DNA from: Anaeramoeba flamelloides
Taxonomy: Eukaryota; Metamonada; Anaeramoebidae
Assembly: GCA_027625915.1 (NCBI GenBank)
Contig: JANTQA010000023.1
Span: forward strand, 17,546,001-17,610,000
Length of the DNA stretch: 64,000 nt
Direction: 5' to 3'
In this document: positions 46,234 to 57,930 of the stretch, in pieces
How the letters are laid out: every line of letters starts with the position of its first letter
How positions within the stretch are numbered: the first letter of the stretch is position 1
Made by a program: the position numbers and the translations under genes
The notes under the pieces: generated by a model
Seen by the model: only the letters and a program-made list of their open reading frames with translations
Databases searched by the model: none
What the model was told of the DNA's origin: nothing

Positions 46234-48146
46234 CTAAGGGGAGTAAGTACATTTTTTAAAGTTTGATGCCATCATTACTGTCAAACTGAATGATTAAAAT
46301 CATTTCTTTAAATAAATTTATAGATATTTTAATAAATTCAGAACTCGGTTATAATATAGTTTAATATAAACTCTATTTCAAAATCATTGGGACATTAAAA
46401 ATCAAATTTTAACGAAAAATATTTTTAATAATTGAAGCTATCTATTATAATATAAAAATTTCGATTTTAATATTCAGTTCTAAACTCATGAGATATTTAT
46501 TTTTTTGTCTAAAAATAAAAAAAGGTAAAAAAAAAAAAATTAAAAATAATTGATCTATTTATTTTAATACAAGTATTACATAAAAAATAGAAATTTTAAA
46601 AAATTAATAAAACCCATTTATCGATTCTCCTCTCATTTGAATAATAAAATCTAATCCCTTTTCATATTTAAAACCAATTTTTTCATTAATTCATTTGTTA
46701 CTTCCTTTCAAATACAGTCAGTTCCACTTTTAAGGCACAAACTTTCAACGAAATTTAAGGCACATTACAAATCTCAAATTAAGGTAAAAATTTAAGATTC
46801 TAGTAAAATAAATTGTAAAAAAAAAATTACAAATTTTGTGTCTTAATTTGAGATTTTGTCGTACCTTAAATTTTGTTGAAAGTTTGTGCCTTAAAAGTGG
46901 AACTGACTGTATTTATTTTCATATCCCATTTTAACAAAACAGTATGGAAAAAATAAATAAGAGAAAAAATTATTTTTTTGCAAACTTTTCATTGTGTGGG
47001 GAATAACTTCAAAAAAATACAAATACAATTCAAAATTCATATGTAGCATTTATTCTGAAATTTAGTTTATTCAATACCAACTAAAAAATGGAAATCAAAA
47101 AAATCAAAAAAATGATCAAGAAAAAATAAATAAAAATCATTTATTTCTTGGTAATATCTATAACATTTGACACAATTACTTATTTTTTTTACTTGGCTTT
47201 ATCATTTATTCTTAATGGAAATACTTTCTTTTAAAAAATTTTTAAAAACATAATTTATTTTTATTTCTAAAGAATTTCGATAACAAATTTAAAAATTCTA
47301 TTTTTCGTTTCATTTATCTAATTCTAGTTTTAGTTCATAAAATAGTTTATTTTTTTAATACTTTCAGAAATAAAAGCTTATTCGAAAAATATAGTTTGAT
47401 TTTATAAACAATTTATTTTCTATTAAATAAGGAACTAAAAATATTTCTGAAATTGATTGATTTTTTTTTTTTTGAATTTTTCTTTTTCTTTGGATTGAAT
47501 CTTTTGTAACTGTTTTTTGATTACAAGAATCCAGTACCTTTATAATAATTTTTGAAATATTATTCTTTTATTTTTGTTTTGTTTGATAAAAATATTGTAA
47601 AAAAATTCTTTTGTAAACAAATTTGTAAAAAAAATGTTTTGTAAAATAATAATAAATAGTAATTGGGCGAGAATTCCACTATTATAAATCGTTTGGATTC
47701 AAATAAATTAACAAGATAAAATCCAAAAATCTTTAAAATAGGGCTTGTATCGATTTTTTTTTCATTTTGAATTTCAACAAATTTATTTGGAAAGTTGATC
47801 TTTCGTTTTGGTCTTCTAAAAGAAAACAATTTGTTTCAAAGACATATATTTTCAGGTCTATTTTTTTTTTAAAGTTTTACTCTTTGATTAATTTGGCTCA
47901 TTTGTATAAACACTTTTCTTGACCCAAAAATCTAATTCAATAAAACTAAAAATTAATCAAAAAAATGTTAAAAAATTCGTAAAATTAAATATTTAACTCT
48001 GAATTACTTTGGTTCTTTTCACAAATAGAGTAAATAAAAGTGTTTTTGTTTCAAAATTTCAATATCTGTGGGGCTCAACAAATATTTTTCAGTAATATTC
48101 ACACTATTAAAATTTTCAAAATAGTATAATGTGCTTACTTCCTTAA
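46234..48146. mobile_element. TTAA-targeting element (family F5) copy a, with nested MITE-1
   Basis: Left GGGGAGTAAGTACATTTTTT, right AATGTGCTTACTTCCTTAA. It aligns with 54059-55264 along its length: ATTACTGTCAAACTGAATGA, a TTATTTCTTGGTAATATC block, GGGGCTCAACAAATATTTT. It contains the MITE-1 copy at 46715-46909. The 89-codon minus frame at 47560-47829 (MFSFRRPKRKINFPNKFVEI) is not preserved in the other copy, so it is not taken as a gene; a decayed transposase remnant cannot be excluded. Confidence 0.7.
46715..46909. mobile_element. MITE-1 copy 4, best-preserved
   Basis: CAGTCAGTTCCACTTTTAAG at the left and CTTAAAAGTGGAACTGACTG at the right; 195 bp, with TA on both sides. Arms of about 75 bp enclose a short A/T spacer. 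CAGT ends with a TA duplication fit the Tc1/mariner superfamily. It is nested in F5 copy a. Confidence 0.9.
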
Positions 48147-48900
48147 GGGATTACCGTCCCCCAATAAAGAGTCTAAAATCAAAGTAAGTTAATACTAAAT
48201 GGGAATCGCATGAATTATCCAAGTTTTCCATAGTCTCAAAAAAAAATCAATTAATAAAAGAGTTCTATTTGTTGATCTCATCATTAAAAAAAGAACTTTG
48301 TATTAGTAAAAAAATCAAGAAATTTTGGAAATAAACTACCTTTCACCATAAATTTAAAGGTTTAAACGCCAAATTTTGATTCCAAAGCTAAGGAGTATCT
48401 ATAAAAAATTGTTTGTAATCTTTTAATTTCTAATAAATTCAATTTTTTTAAAAAAATTAAATAATTAACTTTATAGATACTTATGACAAATTATTTCTGA
48501 CAAATTGATTAGATTTTGATAATACAACTATCTTTTGAAAAAAAAAATTAAAATCATTATTTGGATTTTTATTCTAATGTTTATTGTGTAAAGCTTACTT
48601 TTTAAAATAATTGTTAGAGTTGAGATTCTAAAATTTAATTGTAAGATAGCAGAATACTATTAATTTTCATTTTTGATTTTTAGATTTGGAAAAAGTATTA
48701 AAAATAATTATAAAAATTAATAATTTTTAATTTTAATCATGGTAATAATAAAATACCAACCAATAAAACGAAGCCGGAAAAAAATCATTTATTAAATGTA
48801 AATTTGATAGAATCTTAACAAAATTTTATCAATGAATTTGAAATTTATTAATTATTTTTTTTTTTTTTTTTTGCTTTTTTAAAGTTTGAAAAAATTCATT
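48143..48900. mobile_element. F8-type element, left portion
   Basis: TTAAGGGATTACCGTCCCCC starts a stretch that resembles 41536-42000 and the inverse of 55265-55520 (GTTGATCTCATCA, TAAATTTAAAGG, AATTAAATAATTAAC). It shares its TTAA with F5 copy a, which therefore inserted exactly at its end. The right end is not identified. Confidence 0.5.
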
Positions 48901-49579
48901 CCGTGTTTTTTTAAAAAATCATAAAAAAAAATTTCAAAATTATTTTTTGAATAAATTATTAGGTCTTATTCACACGAACCATTAAAAAAAATTAAATCAT
49001 TTTTTTATTAAAAAAAATAAATATTGTATTTTGAGGATAAACTTTTCCAATACTCAAATATCTTTAAGACAAATTTCATTTCAAAAATTCAAATATTATC
49101 AAATAATAAAAAAACAATATAAAGGGTAAAATTTTTTAAAGGATATTATAACTATAATTATCAAACAAAGATATTATTTTTTCAATTAATTGAATAAATC
49201 AATTTTTTTTTTTTTTTTTATTTTTTGACAAACCAAAAGAATTATCTCAAAAGGGAAAAAAATTCTTTTAATAAATATTATTAACAATAAAAACAATTTA
49301 TTGGGTAATATTTTGTATAAATAGAAATAAAAAGGGTAAAAAAATTTGATAATGTAAAAAATAAAATGAATTTAAATAGTTTTCTTTCTGATAAAAAATG
49401 AAAAAAAAATTTGATCTCATGAAAAATTTTCTTTTCTGGGTTTCTTTAACTATCAGAATTTTTTGAATATTGGCCTAGACAAAATTTTACATTTATAATA
49501 TCAAAAATAACATATTGTAAACAATTGGCTTGTTGTTGTCAAAGAATGATCCATTATCTAAAATTTTGATTTTTTTTTA
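48901..49579. other. AT-rich intergenic, no gene seen
   Basis: Long A and T runs only; no supported feature. Confidence 0.4.
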
Positions 49580-49865
49580 ATATAAGTAAAAAATTCATAA
49601 AAATTTTTTTCTAACAAATTAAATATTTCTAATCCATACAACACTTGACTCTGGAGTATAACTTTAAAAAAAAATATATTTTAAATCCGTTATAAAAATT
49701 TTTTTATTCTAAGATATTGATTATTTTTTTAAAATCGGTCTTAACTTGATCAAGGTTAAACATTAAATGTGTTTGTTTGTCTATTCAAATAACAAGATAT
49801 AAAAATAATTTTGGAATAAAGGTTTTTTCTTTTATCATTATGGGTTGTCATTCAGAAAACTCATT
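49580..49865 (-). mobile_element. LINE fragment (minus strand)
   Basis: Parallel to 60040-60330: TTAAATATTTCTAATCCATA, ATTCTAAGATATTGATTA and GATCAAGGTTAAACATTAAA all recur there. Read on the minus strand, the first block gives LYGLEIFNL, the thumb-region motif of LINE reverse transcriptases. The fragment is short and full of stops. A (TA)n run at about 49866-49889 borders it. Confidence 0.6.
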
Positions 49866-50868
49866 TATATATATATATATATATATATTAAATTTTAATT
49901 TAGAAATATTTCTATCAATGATCTCTTTATAATTAAACGGATAAAAATATACCTTTTCATTTTAACTTTAGAAATTTTATTTTTAAATTTTTATTTATGA
50001 ATTATTTTCTCTGTATTTTTTTTTTACAAATAACTCCAATAATAATCAGAAAGGGTTAAAAATTCTCATTCTTGTGAGAACATGGTCGGATTCAAAAACG
50101 GCCATCTTCTTGTGAAAATGGTGAAATAAAAATATAATATAAAATAAATAAAATGAAAATTAAAATTAATTGTTTTAAAACTACAATTTCTTTCAAAAAG
50201 TTTCTTACTTTTTAAATACTTTTTATCAAGTATAATATTTTAAAAAAGTGAAGATTTTTTTATAACTATAATTTTTAAAGCCTATTCAGTTTAAATAAAG
50301 TGGGTAACCAACCTTTAAATGAGACAGAGGTTGATAGTTTGAAGAAAAGTACCCCTTTTTAAAAAAAAAAACACTCTCATTATTAAAACAGAAAACATTA
50401 ACAAAGTTTTAATTCTTACAAAATCAAAAAAAAAAAAAAAAAGGAAACATTTTTTTAAAATGGTTGTATTCGATTGTATTTTTATTTTATGAAATTAAAT
50501 AATATTTTTCAAAAAAAAAATATTTGAAATTCAAACTATTATTTTCGATACTATTTCCTGTTTCTAGATAAAAACTTGGATCTATGAAGTTTTGAAATTT
50601 AATAATAAATCTGAAACCACTGAATTTATTATTTATTCTCTATTACTGATATCTGTCTAATAAATAGGATAAAATTTCAGTTGAATTGTCTTTTTTCAAT
50701 TCTAAAATTTTCCTTTTATTTAGGATTCCTAATTCCAAACTGAAACACCAATAAAAAATGCTTCCAAACAAATAAATAGATATCGCAAATTATAATCTAT
50801 TTCCTTTAAAACTTTTTTTGTAAAAGACAAAAAGTGAAAAATGAAGCAAAAACATAATTCCCAGAATC
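49866..50868. other. 3' flank of the Ras-like/BTB gene
   Basis: A TA microsatellite, then AT-rich sequence. About 50220-50450 (AAAAGTGAAGATTTTTTTAT, CAACCTTTAAATGAGACAGA) resembles 61120-61340, so another dispersed repeat is likely. No gene is seen. Confidence 0.4.
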
Positions 50869-52977
50869 TTAATTCTCGTTCCCATACAAATTCATTTTTT
50901 TAGCGAATTTAGTTTTTAAGCTTTTTTGGTGTTTAATAACTTCATTTGGAGGCCATTGGTATTTCAAAATGTTTGATTGCAATTCCTTTGATAAAGATTT
51001 ATATTTTTTTGTCTTTTTAAGTAATAAATAATTTTCGCCAATTTTCCAACAACACCATTCAAACAAATCCTGGCAATTTAATCTGTCGGACAAAATCAAG
51101 CAATCTATTAAATAATCCAAAAATGAATTTAGGTTTTTAATTAAGTGTTCACGGCAAAGATAATTTAAATATGGTAATTGGAAATAATCTGATAGCATCA
51201 AAAGATCAAAAAGATTTTTCATTGCTTTATTTATTATTTTGTAGTTATTAGTTTTTTTTGCAATATCCAAACTTGCGATCACTAATTTATTTGAATACAA
51301 GTAAATTAGAATTTTAATGAATGCCTCAGAGTTAATATTTTCCAATTTTACAAATTGCTTATTTTTTTCAATTAAATTGCTCGAGACTAATTTTGAAAAA
51401 TATTTACTTCTTGACTTTATTAAAGCAGAATGCACTTTAAAGATCTGTTTGTTATCTTTTCGATTGTATTTATCAGTAACGATAATTTGGAAATCACAAG
51501 TTTTTGGTTGGTTAATTAATTTACCAATATTATTTCGAAGGATATCGATTTCAAATTGTTCCAATTGTGTTATTTCTTGTTCACCCCCTTGGTTTACATT
51601 TACCGTAGAAAGAAATTTTTTAGTTAATAGTTTTTCTAAATTGTTAACTCGGAACAGCTGCAATAACGAAATAAATCGTGTTAATTGTGTTTTGTTTTTG
51701 GTAAATTCTTCATTAATTTTGCCACAATATAAATATTTGAGAAACAATTCAAATATTTCAGAATCATAATCACAATAGAAAACAAATTTGATTTTATTTT
51801 CTTCTTGTTTTTCTTCTTTTTCCATATTTTTTATTTCTTTCTTTTCTTTTTCCTTTTCTTTTTCCTTTTCTTGTTCTTGTTCTTGTTCTTGTTCTTTTTT
51901 TTTTTCCTTTTCCTTTTCATTTTCATTTTCATTTTTCTTTTCTATTTGTATTTCTTTTTCCTTTTTTATTTCTTTTTCCATTCCTTTTTCTTCTTCATTT
52001 CTTTTTGTATTTGATAATTGGTTTGGAAACTGGGTTACTTTAATTCTAATTTTATTAGACATATCAATAAAGAGTTTGTTTTCTTCAAAATTTGCTTTGC
52101 TTATAAACCCAAAAAATTTTTGGAACAAAACAGAGCGAGTTTTTAAAATATAAGAATGCACCAAGATTTCGGACTCATCTTTGAATACTAATTTTAAATC
52201 AGCAGCAAAGTTCTTATTAAACATTTTTTCTAAATCCTTCTTGAATTTGCTTTTGGCTTGTGTGAGCTTTGGCTCTTCAAATTTTGGTGGCAGATCCATT
52301 TCTTTAATATACAATTTCTTTTTGATCCAGTTAAGATTTTTTTTTTTCTCAGTTTTTTGTTCCCCAACACCACCTTTTTTAGCATACTCACCCAAAAGGG
52401 TGGTCACAATCTCTTGAGAGTTGACTCTATATTTTGTGGATAATTCAAAAAAGGGAATGTTTAATAGATTTGCAAATTCTTGCCCTTGTTCCATTGATAC
52501 CTCTCTCCGTTCTTCAAGATCACATTTTGATCCAATAAGTACGACTGGTACATTCTTGAAATCTGAAATTTCTAAGTATCTTTTAATTTGTTCAACCTTT
52601 TCTTGTAAATACTCATAGCTTGTGAGTGAAATAACAGAATAAATTAGAAATATGGCTGTGCATTGGTGAAGCTGTTCATGAAAAGGTTTGTAATGATCAG
52701 GAAACTCTAACATGAAGGAGATTTCATAATTTTCGTTCTCATATGTTACATTTTTGTTTTTCCATTCCCAGTCGTCTAACTCTGACCAACTAGAGAAATA
52801 TTTTTGTTTTGTTTTTTATTTTCATTTTTGTTTTGTTTTTTAATTTGTCAAAAGGCACGTCAAAAGAGAAAAAATTTACTGCAGTTCAAAACGATCATCC
52901 ACATATCGAAAAACAAGTGTTCTTTTTCCTGTGTTATGGTGACCCACAATTAAGACTTTAAATGGTTTGTATTCCAT
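50869..52977 (-). CDS. Ras-like domain plus two BTB domains (RhoBTB-type architecture), 672 aa
   Basis: Exon 1 is 52880-52977 and exon 2 is 50869-52789. The 90-base intron has GTAAAT and CTCTAG ends; the phase fits (CA joined to T) and completes the Ras-like fold. Residues 1-155 are GTPase-like: P-loop GHHNTGKRT at 12-20, G4 GSKCDL at 119-124, G5 STK at 150-152. Several positions are degenerate: Arg replaces the Ser/Thr after the P-loop Lys, EFPD stands where DTAG is expected, and Ser replaces Asn in NKxD. GTP binding or hydrolysis is therefore doubtful. BTB1 (about 223-428) is split by a Glu/Lys/Gln tract at 298-363. BTB2 is about 462-533, followed by a BACK-like helical region to about 648. 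BTB proteins of this kind usually serve as adaptors for Cullin-3. The gene appears whole. Confidence 0.9.
52790..52879 (-). other. Intron of the Ras-like/BTB gene
   Basis: 90 bases, GTAAATTTTT donor and TTTCTCTAG acceptor on the minus strand. The exon 1 frame would stop at TAA immediately after the donor, and exon 2 lacks a P-loop. Removal is needed to give a complete Ras-like domain, and the reading phase is conserved. Confidence 0.85.
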
Positions 52978-53574
52978 AAATTTCTTGAAGAAAAAAAAAG
53001 AAAAAAATGATAAAAAATTAGTAAGGACAAGATACAATCCTAATAAAGATCGCAGAAAAATTGGAGTTACTTTTTTTTAATTGACAAAACTTTTTGTTTT
53101 TCGAAATTTTTTTTAAAGATGAATTGAAATTGCACTATCAAAATTAAAAAAATTTTCAATTTGAAAGTTTTTTGAATTCAAACTTTTTAAAAACATGTTA
53201 TTTGATTTCGCTTTTGGGTTTTTAATAAAAGTAGTGCCAGGTTTTTGAAATCTGACAAATATTTTTCTTTTAGATATTGATAAATTTAAATAAATATTTC
53301 TAAATTTTCACTTCATTTTCCATTTTGCAAATTTTGAAACACAAAAGCCAGGAATAATATATTTTATTGGTTTAAAGGTTAAAAAACTTTGTAAAATTGG
53401 TTGAATTTTGAAAGATTCTTTTTGTTGAGTTGTTTTAAACATTTAGTTATGAGATTACAGAATGGGAAATTGAAATAAAAATTTTATTGAATATCTTTGA
53501 ATTTATCAGTAACTTTCAAAATGTTATCTTTTACTCATTATTTTTTTGAACACTTTTTTAGCTTTTAAGGGATT
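52978..53574. other. Upstream region of the Ras-like/BTB gene
   Basis: AT-rich, no gene, no specific promoter motif recognised. Confidence 0.4.
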
Positions 53575-55520
53575 AGTCTCACCATAGAGTTCTCAATAAT
53601 TAAATGTATACTGTAATTGGGTATAAATGATATTAGTTCACCATGGCTCAAATTGCTCTAAAAAATCTATTATAAATCTTATTGCACAATAAATCATTAC
53701 ATTTTTTACTAATGATCACTATTAAAACATTTTCATTTTGGTAATTTTTTTTAATTGCTTTTCCAAATCCAAAAATAAAACCCCAAAATTCAGTATTCTG
53801 GTATTTAATAATTTAGATTTAGAACTTCATAAAGTATCTATTTTTAAAATTTTTCAATTTCAAAGATTAACTCAATAATCATCAACATAAAAGCACAAAG
53901 ACTGATTATTTTTGTATACTTTTGATAAAGATACTTGTAATATCAATATATTTGCAAGATTTGAGAAATAATTTGTCAAAAAAATCTCAAGGATTAATTA
54001 TTTAATTTTTTAAAAAAAAACGAATTTTTTAGTAACTAATCTACATTTCGCGACAAATTTAAGGGGGTAAGTACATTTTTCATTTTTTGAGTGCCACCAT
54101 TTATGTAAAACTGAATTATTCAAATCATTTCTTTAGCCAAATACATTGATATTTTCATAAATACTAGATTGGAATATATTCGAGTAATAGATATTTTCAT
54201 ACCAACAAAAAAACGCAAATCAAAAAAATGAAAAAAGTGATCAAAAAGAAATAAAAAAAAATCATTTATTACTTGATCTTATCTATAACATTTTACACAA
54301 TTATTTATTCTTTATTTGGTTTTATTTTTAATTCTTTATGAAAAAAATTTTAATTGGAAAATTTTTAATAAACAAATTACTGTTTATTTGGAAAGAATTT
54401 CCAAAATGAATTTAAAAATCCTATTTTCTTTTATGTCATCTAATTCTGGTTTGGGTTCAGAAAATCAGAGATTTTTTTAATTCTTCTTCAGAATGAGGGT
54501 TTATTGGGTAAATTCATTTGAATTTATAATTATTTATTTTCCATTAAAATGAGAACTCAAAAAAATTCTGAATCTGATTGGAATTTTTTATTGAATTTTT
54601 CTTTAATTTTGGGTTGAATCCTTTGTAACTGTTTTTTGATTCCAAAAATTCCACCACTTTATTTAAATTTTTGAAATAGTATTCTTTGTTTTGGTTTTGT
54701 TTGAGAAAAATATTTTAAAAAAGAATTTTGAAAGCAAATTTTTCAGAAAAGGTTTTTTAAAATAATAATAAATAGTAATGGGGCGAGAAATTCAAATAAA
54801 AAAATAGTTTGTATTCATACAAACTAAGAAGATAAAGAAAACAAATCTTCAAAAATAGGCTTTTATCGATTTTTTTTTTTTTCATTCTTGATTTCAACAA
54901 ATTTATTTGGTATGGTGATCTTTCGTGTTTGGTCTTCTAAAAGAAAATATTTGTTTCAAAAGCACACCCTTTCGGGTATATTTTGTTGGTTTACTGTTTG
55001 GTTAATTTCGATCATTGGTATAAACACATTTCTAGATCCAAAACTTTATTTAATAAAACCAAAAATTTAATCAAAAAAAATGTTCAAAAAATTGAAAAAA
55101 TTTAGATTCAACTCTGAATTACTTTGGTTCCATTCACAAATAGACTAGTGGATGGTGTTTTGGTTTCAAAGTTTCAATATCTGGTGGGGCTCAAAAAATA
55201 TTTTTCCAGTAATGTTAACACAATTAAAAATTTTCAAAAAGGTAAAATGTACTTACTTCCTTAAGAAAGATATTTTGTGACTTTGTTCTGAATATTGATA
55301 ATTCAACCTTTAAATTTATGGCAAAATGCAGATTTTATTCTGAATTTGCTGGGTTTTTTACTAATACATAGATTATTTTGAATTGATGAGATCAACAAAT
55401 ATTACTACTTGACTAATCCATTTTTTAGAGACATTTGAACCATGTAGCACTAAGGTGATTAAGTCTAATAACAACATATTTTGATCCTATGCTTCTCCTT
55501 GGTAGACGCTAATCCCTTAA
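53575..55520. mobile_element. Family F8 element (TTAA/GGGATTAG ends), split by F5
   Basis: Left TTAAGGGATTAGTCTCACCA and right inverse TTAAGGGATTAGCGTCTACC, with TTAA at both outer edges. Similarity of the two ends continues inward for about 110 bp (ATTAGTTCACCATGG.TCAAA against the inverse of CATGTAGCACTAAGGTGATT). The F5 copy at 54059-55264 interrupts it. Without that, F8 is about 740 bp. No protein is encoded. Confidence 0.7.
54059..55264. mobile_element. Family F5 copy b, nested in F8
   Basis: TTAAGGGGGTAAGTACATTT at the left, AAATGTACTTACTTCCTTAA at the right: about 17-bp inverted ends and a TTAA duplication. The related F8 remnant at 57190-57205 reads AAAAATTTAAGAAAG with no insertion, an exact empty site. 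It is 1206 bp against 1.7 kb for copy a once its MITE is removed, so one of the two has internal deletions. Confidence 0.8.
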
Positions 55521-57930
55521 AACTTTTATAAAGTAATAGAAATTTGAAAAAATATGAAAGAAAATAAGAAACCCAAATCTTACACACTATAAGGGTGAAA
55601 GTACCAAAAAGTATTTATATAGATTATACTATTATTGTTATTAATAAAACTAAAATTGTTAATTTTAGAACCTCAAAAATTAAAAGAACATTTTATGAAT
55701 TTTATTTCTTTTGTATCAATTGCAAAATAATTCTTTTATTAACCACAAAAGTAGAAAAAAATTGTTTGAATGAAAACACTTTTTACTTTTTTCCTTCATA
55801 AAATTTTAATAATCTTGCATGAACAAGAAATTTTTGTAATTTTTTGGGTAAAAAGGATCAAAAAAAGCTTATTTAATAATTCACATGATTGATAACCAAA
55901 AATATCTTTGTTCGGGGTTTAATACCCTTAAAGATTATAAAAATATTTTTACAAGAAAAAATTTAAACATTAACAAACTTTTCAGTTGTTAATAACTTCA
56001 CTTATCATAAACACTTTTGGATAATAAAAGATCTTTGATCAAGAATTATTTTTCAATATATTTTACAATTTTAGTCAGAAAATCTAATTTTCCAAAAATA
56101 TTTTTTTCAAATTTTATCCTAATAAATAAGGAAAAATGTTATTCTTCGGAGCTTGTTGGTCATTTTATTATATTTTAAAAGTATTTTGATTTTAATAAAA
56201 ACTTTCAAATCATGAGTCAATTATTTTGACTCTGAAAAAATTTTTTAATGATTGAAATTCAATAAAATATTTTTACAAATTATATTCAGTTCCACTTTTG
56301 AGATACAAACTTTGTACGAAATTTACAGAACAAAATAATCTTAAATTAAAGCACATTTATTGGAATTTTTTTTTTTACAAATTATTTTAATATATTTTTA
56401 AATTTTGTATCTTAATTTGAGATTTTTCTAGAGCATTAATTTTTGTTGAAAGTTTGTGTATTAAAATGGAACTGGTTTTGCTTACTTTGAAGAAAAAAAA
56501 ATATTCTAGGTTTATGTTCTAAGATTTTGGGAAAAAAGCCAATAAAAAAAAATATTGTGATAAAAAATTGATTTTAAAAATAAATTTGATTAATTCAGAA
56601 CTCATAAAAACATGATTTTAACAACTATTTTTTATCATTTTTCAACTTATCAAATATATATTTTTTGTAAAAGCCAATTTGTAATTTTTTGGAAGGTTAA
56701 TGAAAAAAAAATTATTTTGTGATCTTTTGAATTTTTTCCCAATTGGGTAATTCATTGAAAAATTATATTCATTTTTAAATTTTATAAAAAAAAATAATTT
56801 TCTCAAAATATTATTTGCTTGATAAATTATTATAATTTTTACTAGTTCACAATTTAAAATTTTCATCTGAATTATTTTTTTTTTAATTACTTTTCCAAAT
56901 CAAAAAATAGAAACTCAAAATAATATTTTTCCAGTTTTTAGTAATTTCTATTAAGAACATTCTAAATGCAACTATTTTTATTATTTTTAATTTTATTTCA
57001 AAGAACAACTCAATAATCATCAACATAAAAACACAAATACTGATTTAGTTTTGTATCCTTTTTCTAAAAATAATTGTAACATCTCTTTATTTTACCAGAA
57101 GTGATAATAATTTGTCAAAAGAATCTATTGGTTAATTATCTAATTTTTTTTTTTTTATTTACTTTTTAACTACTAATCTACATTTCACCAAAAATTTAAG
57201 AAAGCTGTTTTGAAATAATTGGAAGTCTTCAGATTGACTCTCCAAAGTTAAATTCGTGGTTGAAGTGCAGGTTTTTTCTGTAATTATTTGGGTTTTTTAC
57301 AAATATATTGGATCATTTTTAAATTGATTTGGATCAACAAATAGGATAACATTACAAATCAAATTTTTTAGACAAATTTGAACAATTGTGCATTAATGTG
57401 ATTTACACCCAATTGTAACATACTTTAATCTTAGACTTCTTGATAAACATTAATTCCTTAACAATAAATCCGAATACCAAAATTTTGTAGATACTATCAT
57501 TTTTTTATTTTATGAATAATTATCTATTTTTTGCTTTGTGGATATTGTAATTTATAAATAATTGTAAATATTTTAATTAGTTAGTAGGTTTTAATCTGGT
57601 ATTTTCACATTAATTTATAAAATTTTGATTTTTCAAAAAATTAATATTGATGTGTTAAAAATTTTGAATTGGAGTTTTCTGTAAAATGCAGAAACAGGAT
57701 TTCAATATCTATATACCAGGCTAATTTTTCGAAATCAAGTTTATAATAGTAAACAATTCCAAAAGGATGTAAAAAAAATCAAATTGATTTTGTTAAATAA
57801 TTTCAAGAATAACCAAAAAAATATAAAAAAAAATTTTGGTTTATCAGTATTTAATTATTTAATCATTAATTCGTTTCTGAACAAATTCAAAAAAAAAAAC
57901 TGAATAAAACATTTGATGATATCAGTTACA
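55521..57930. other. Transposon sediment; no gene seen
   Basis: Contains MITE-1 copy 5 and, at 56875-57465, an F8 right half. That half ends in the inverse of TTAAGGAATTAATG and runs parallel to 53755-54060 plus 55265-55520. The 55595-55801 and 56642-56866 frames are AT-rich, match nothing, and are not accepted as genes. Confidence 0.45.
56283..56476. mobile_element. MITE-1 copy 5, most diverged
   Basis: TATTCAGTTCCACTTTTGAG at the left and TTAAAATGGAACTGG at the right. The same palindromic layout as the other copies, but with many arm mismatches. Probably the oldest of the five. Confidence 0.75.

Noticed and set aside
47560-47829. 89-codon minus frame as a gene
   Set aside because: Lies in the F5 element; the matching segment of the second copy has stops and a different frame.
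51317-52618. Long plus-strand frames opposite the Ras-like/BTB gene
   Set aside because: Antisense shadows of a well-supported gene; Ser/Phe runs mirror its Glu/Lys tract.
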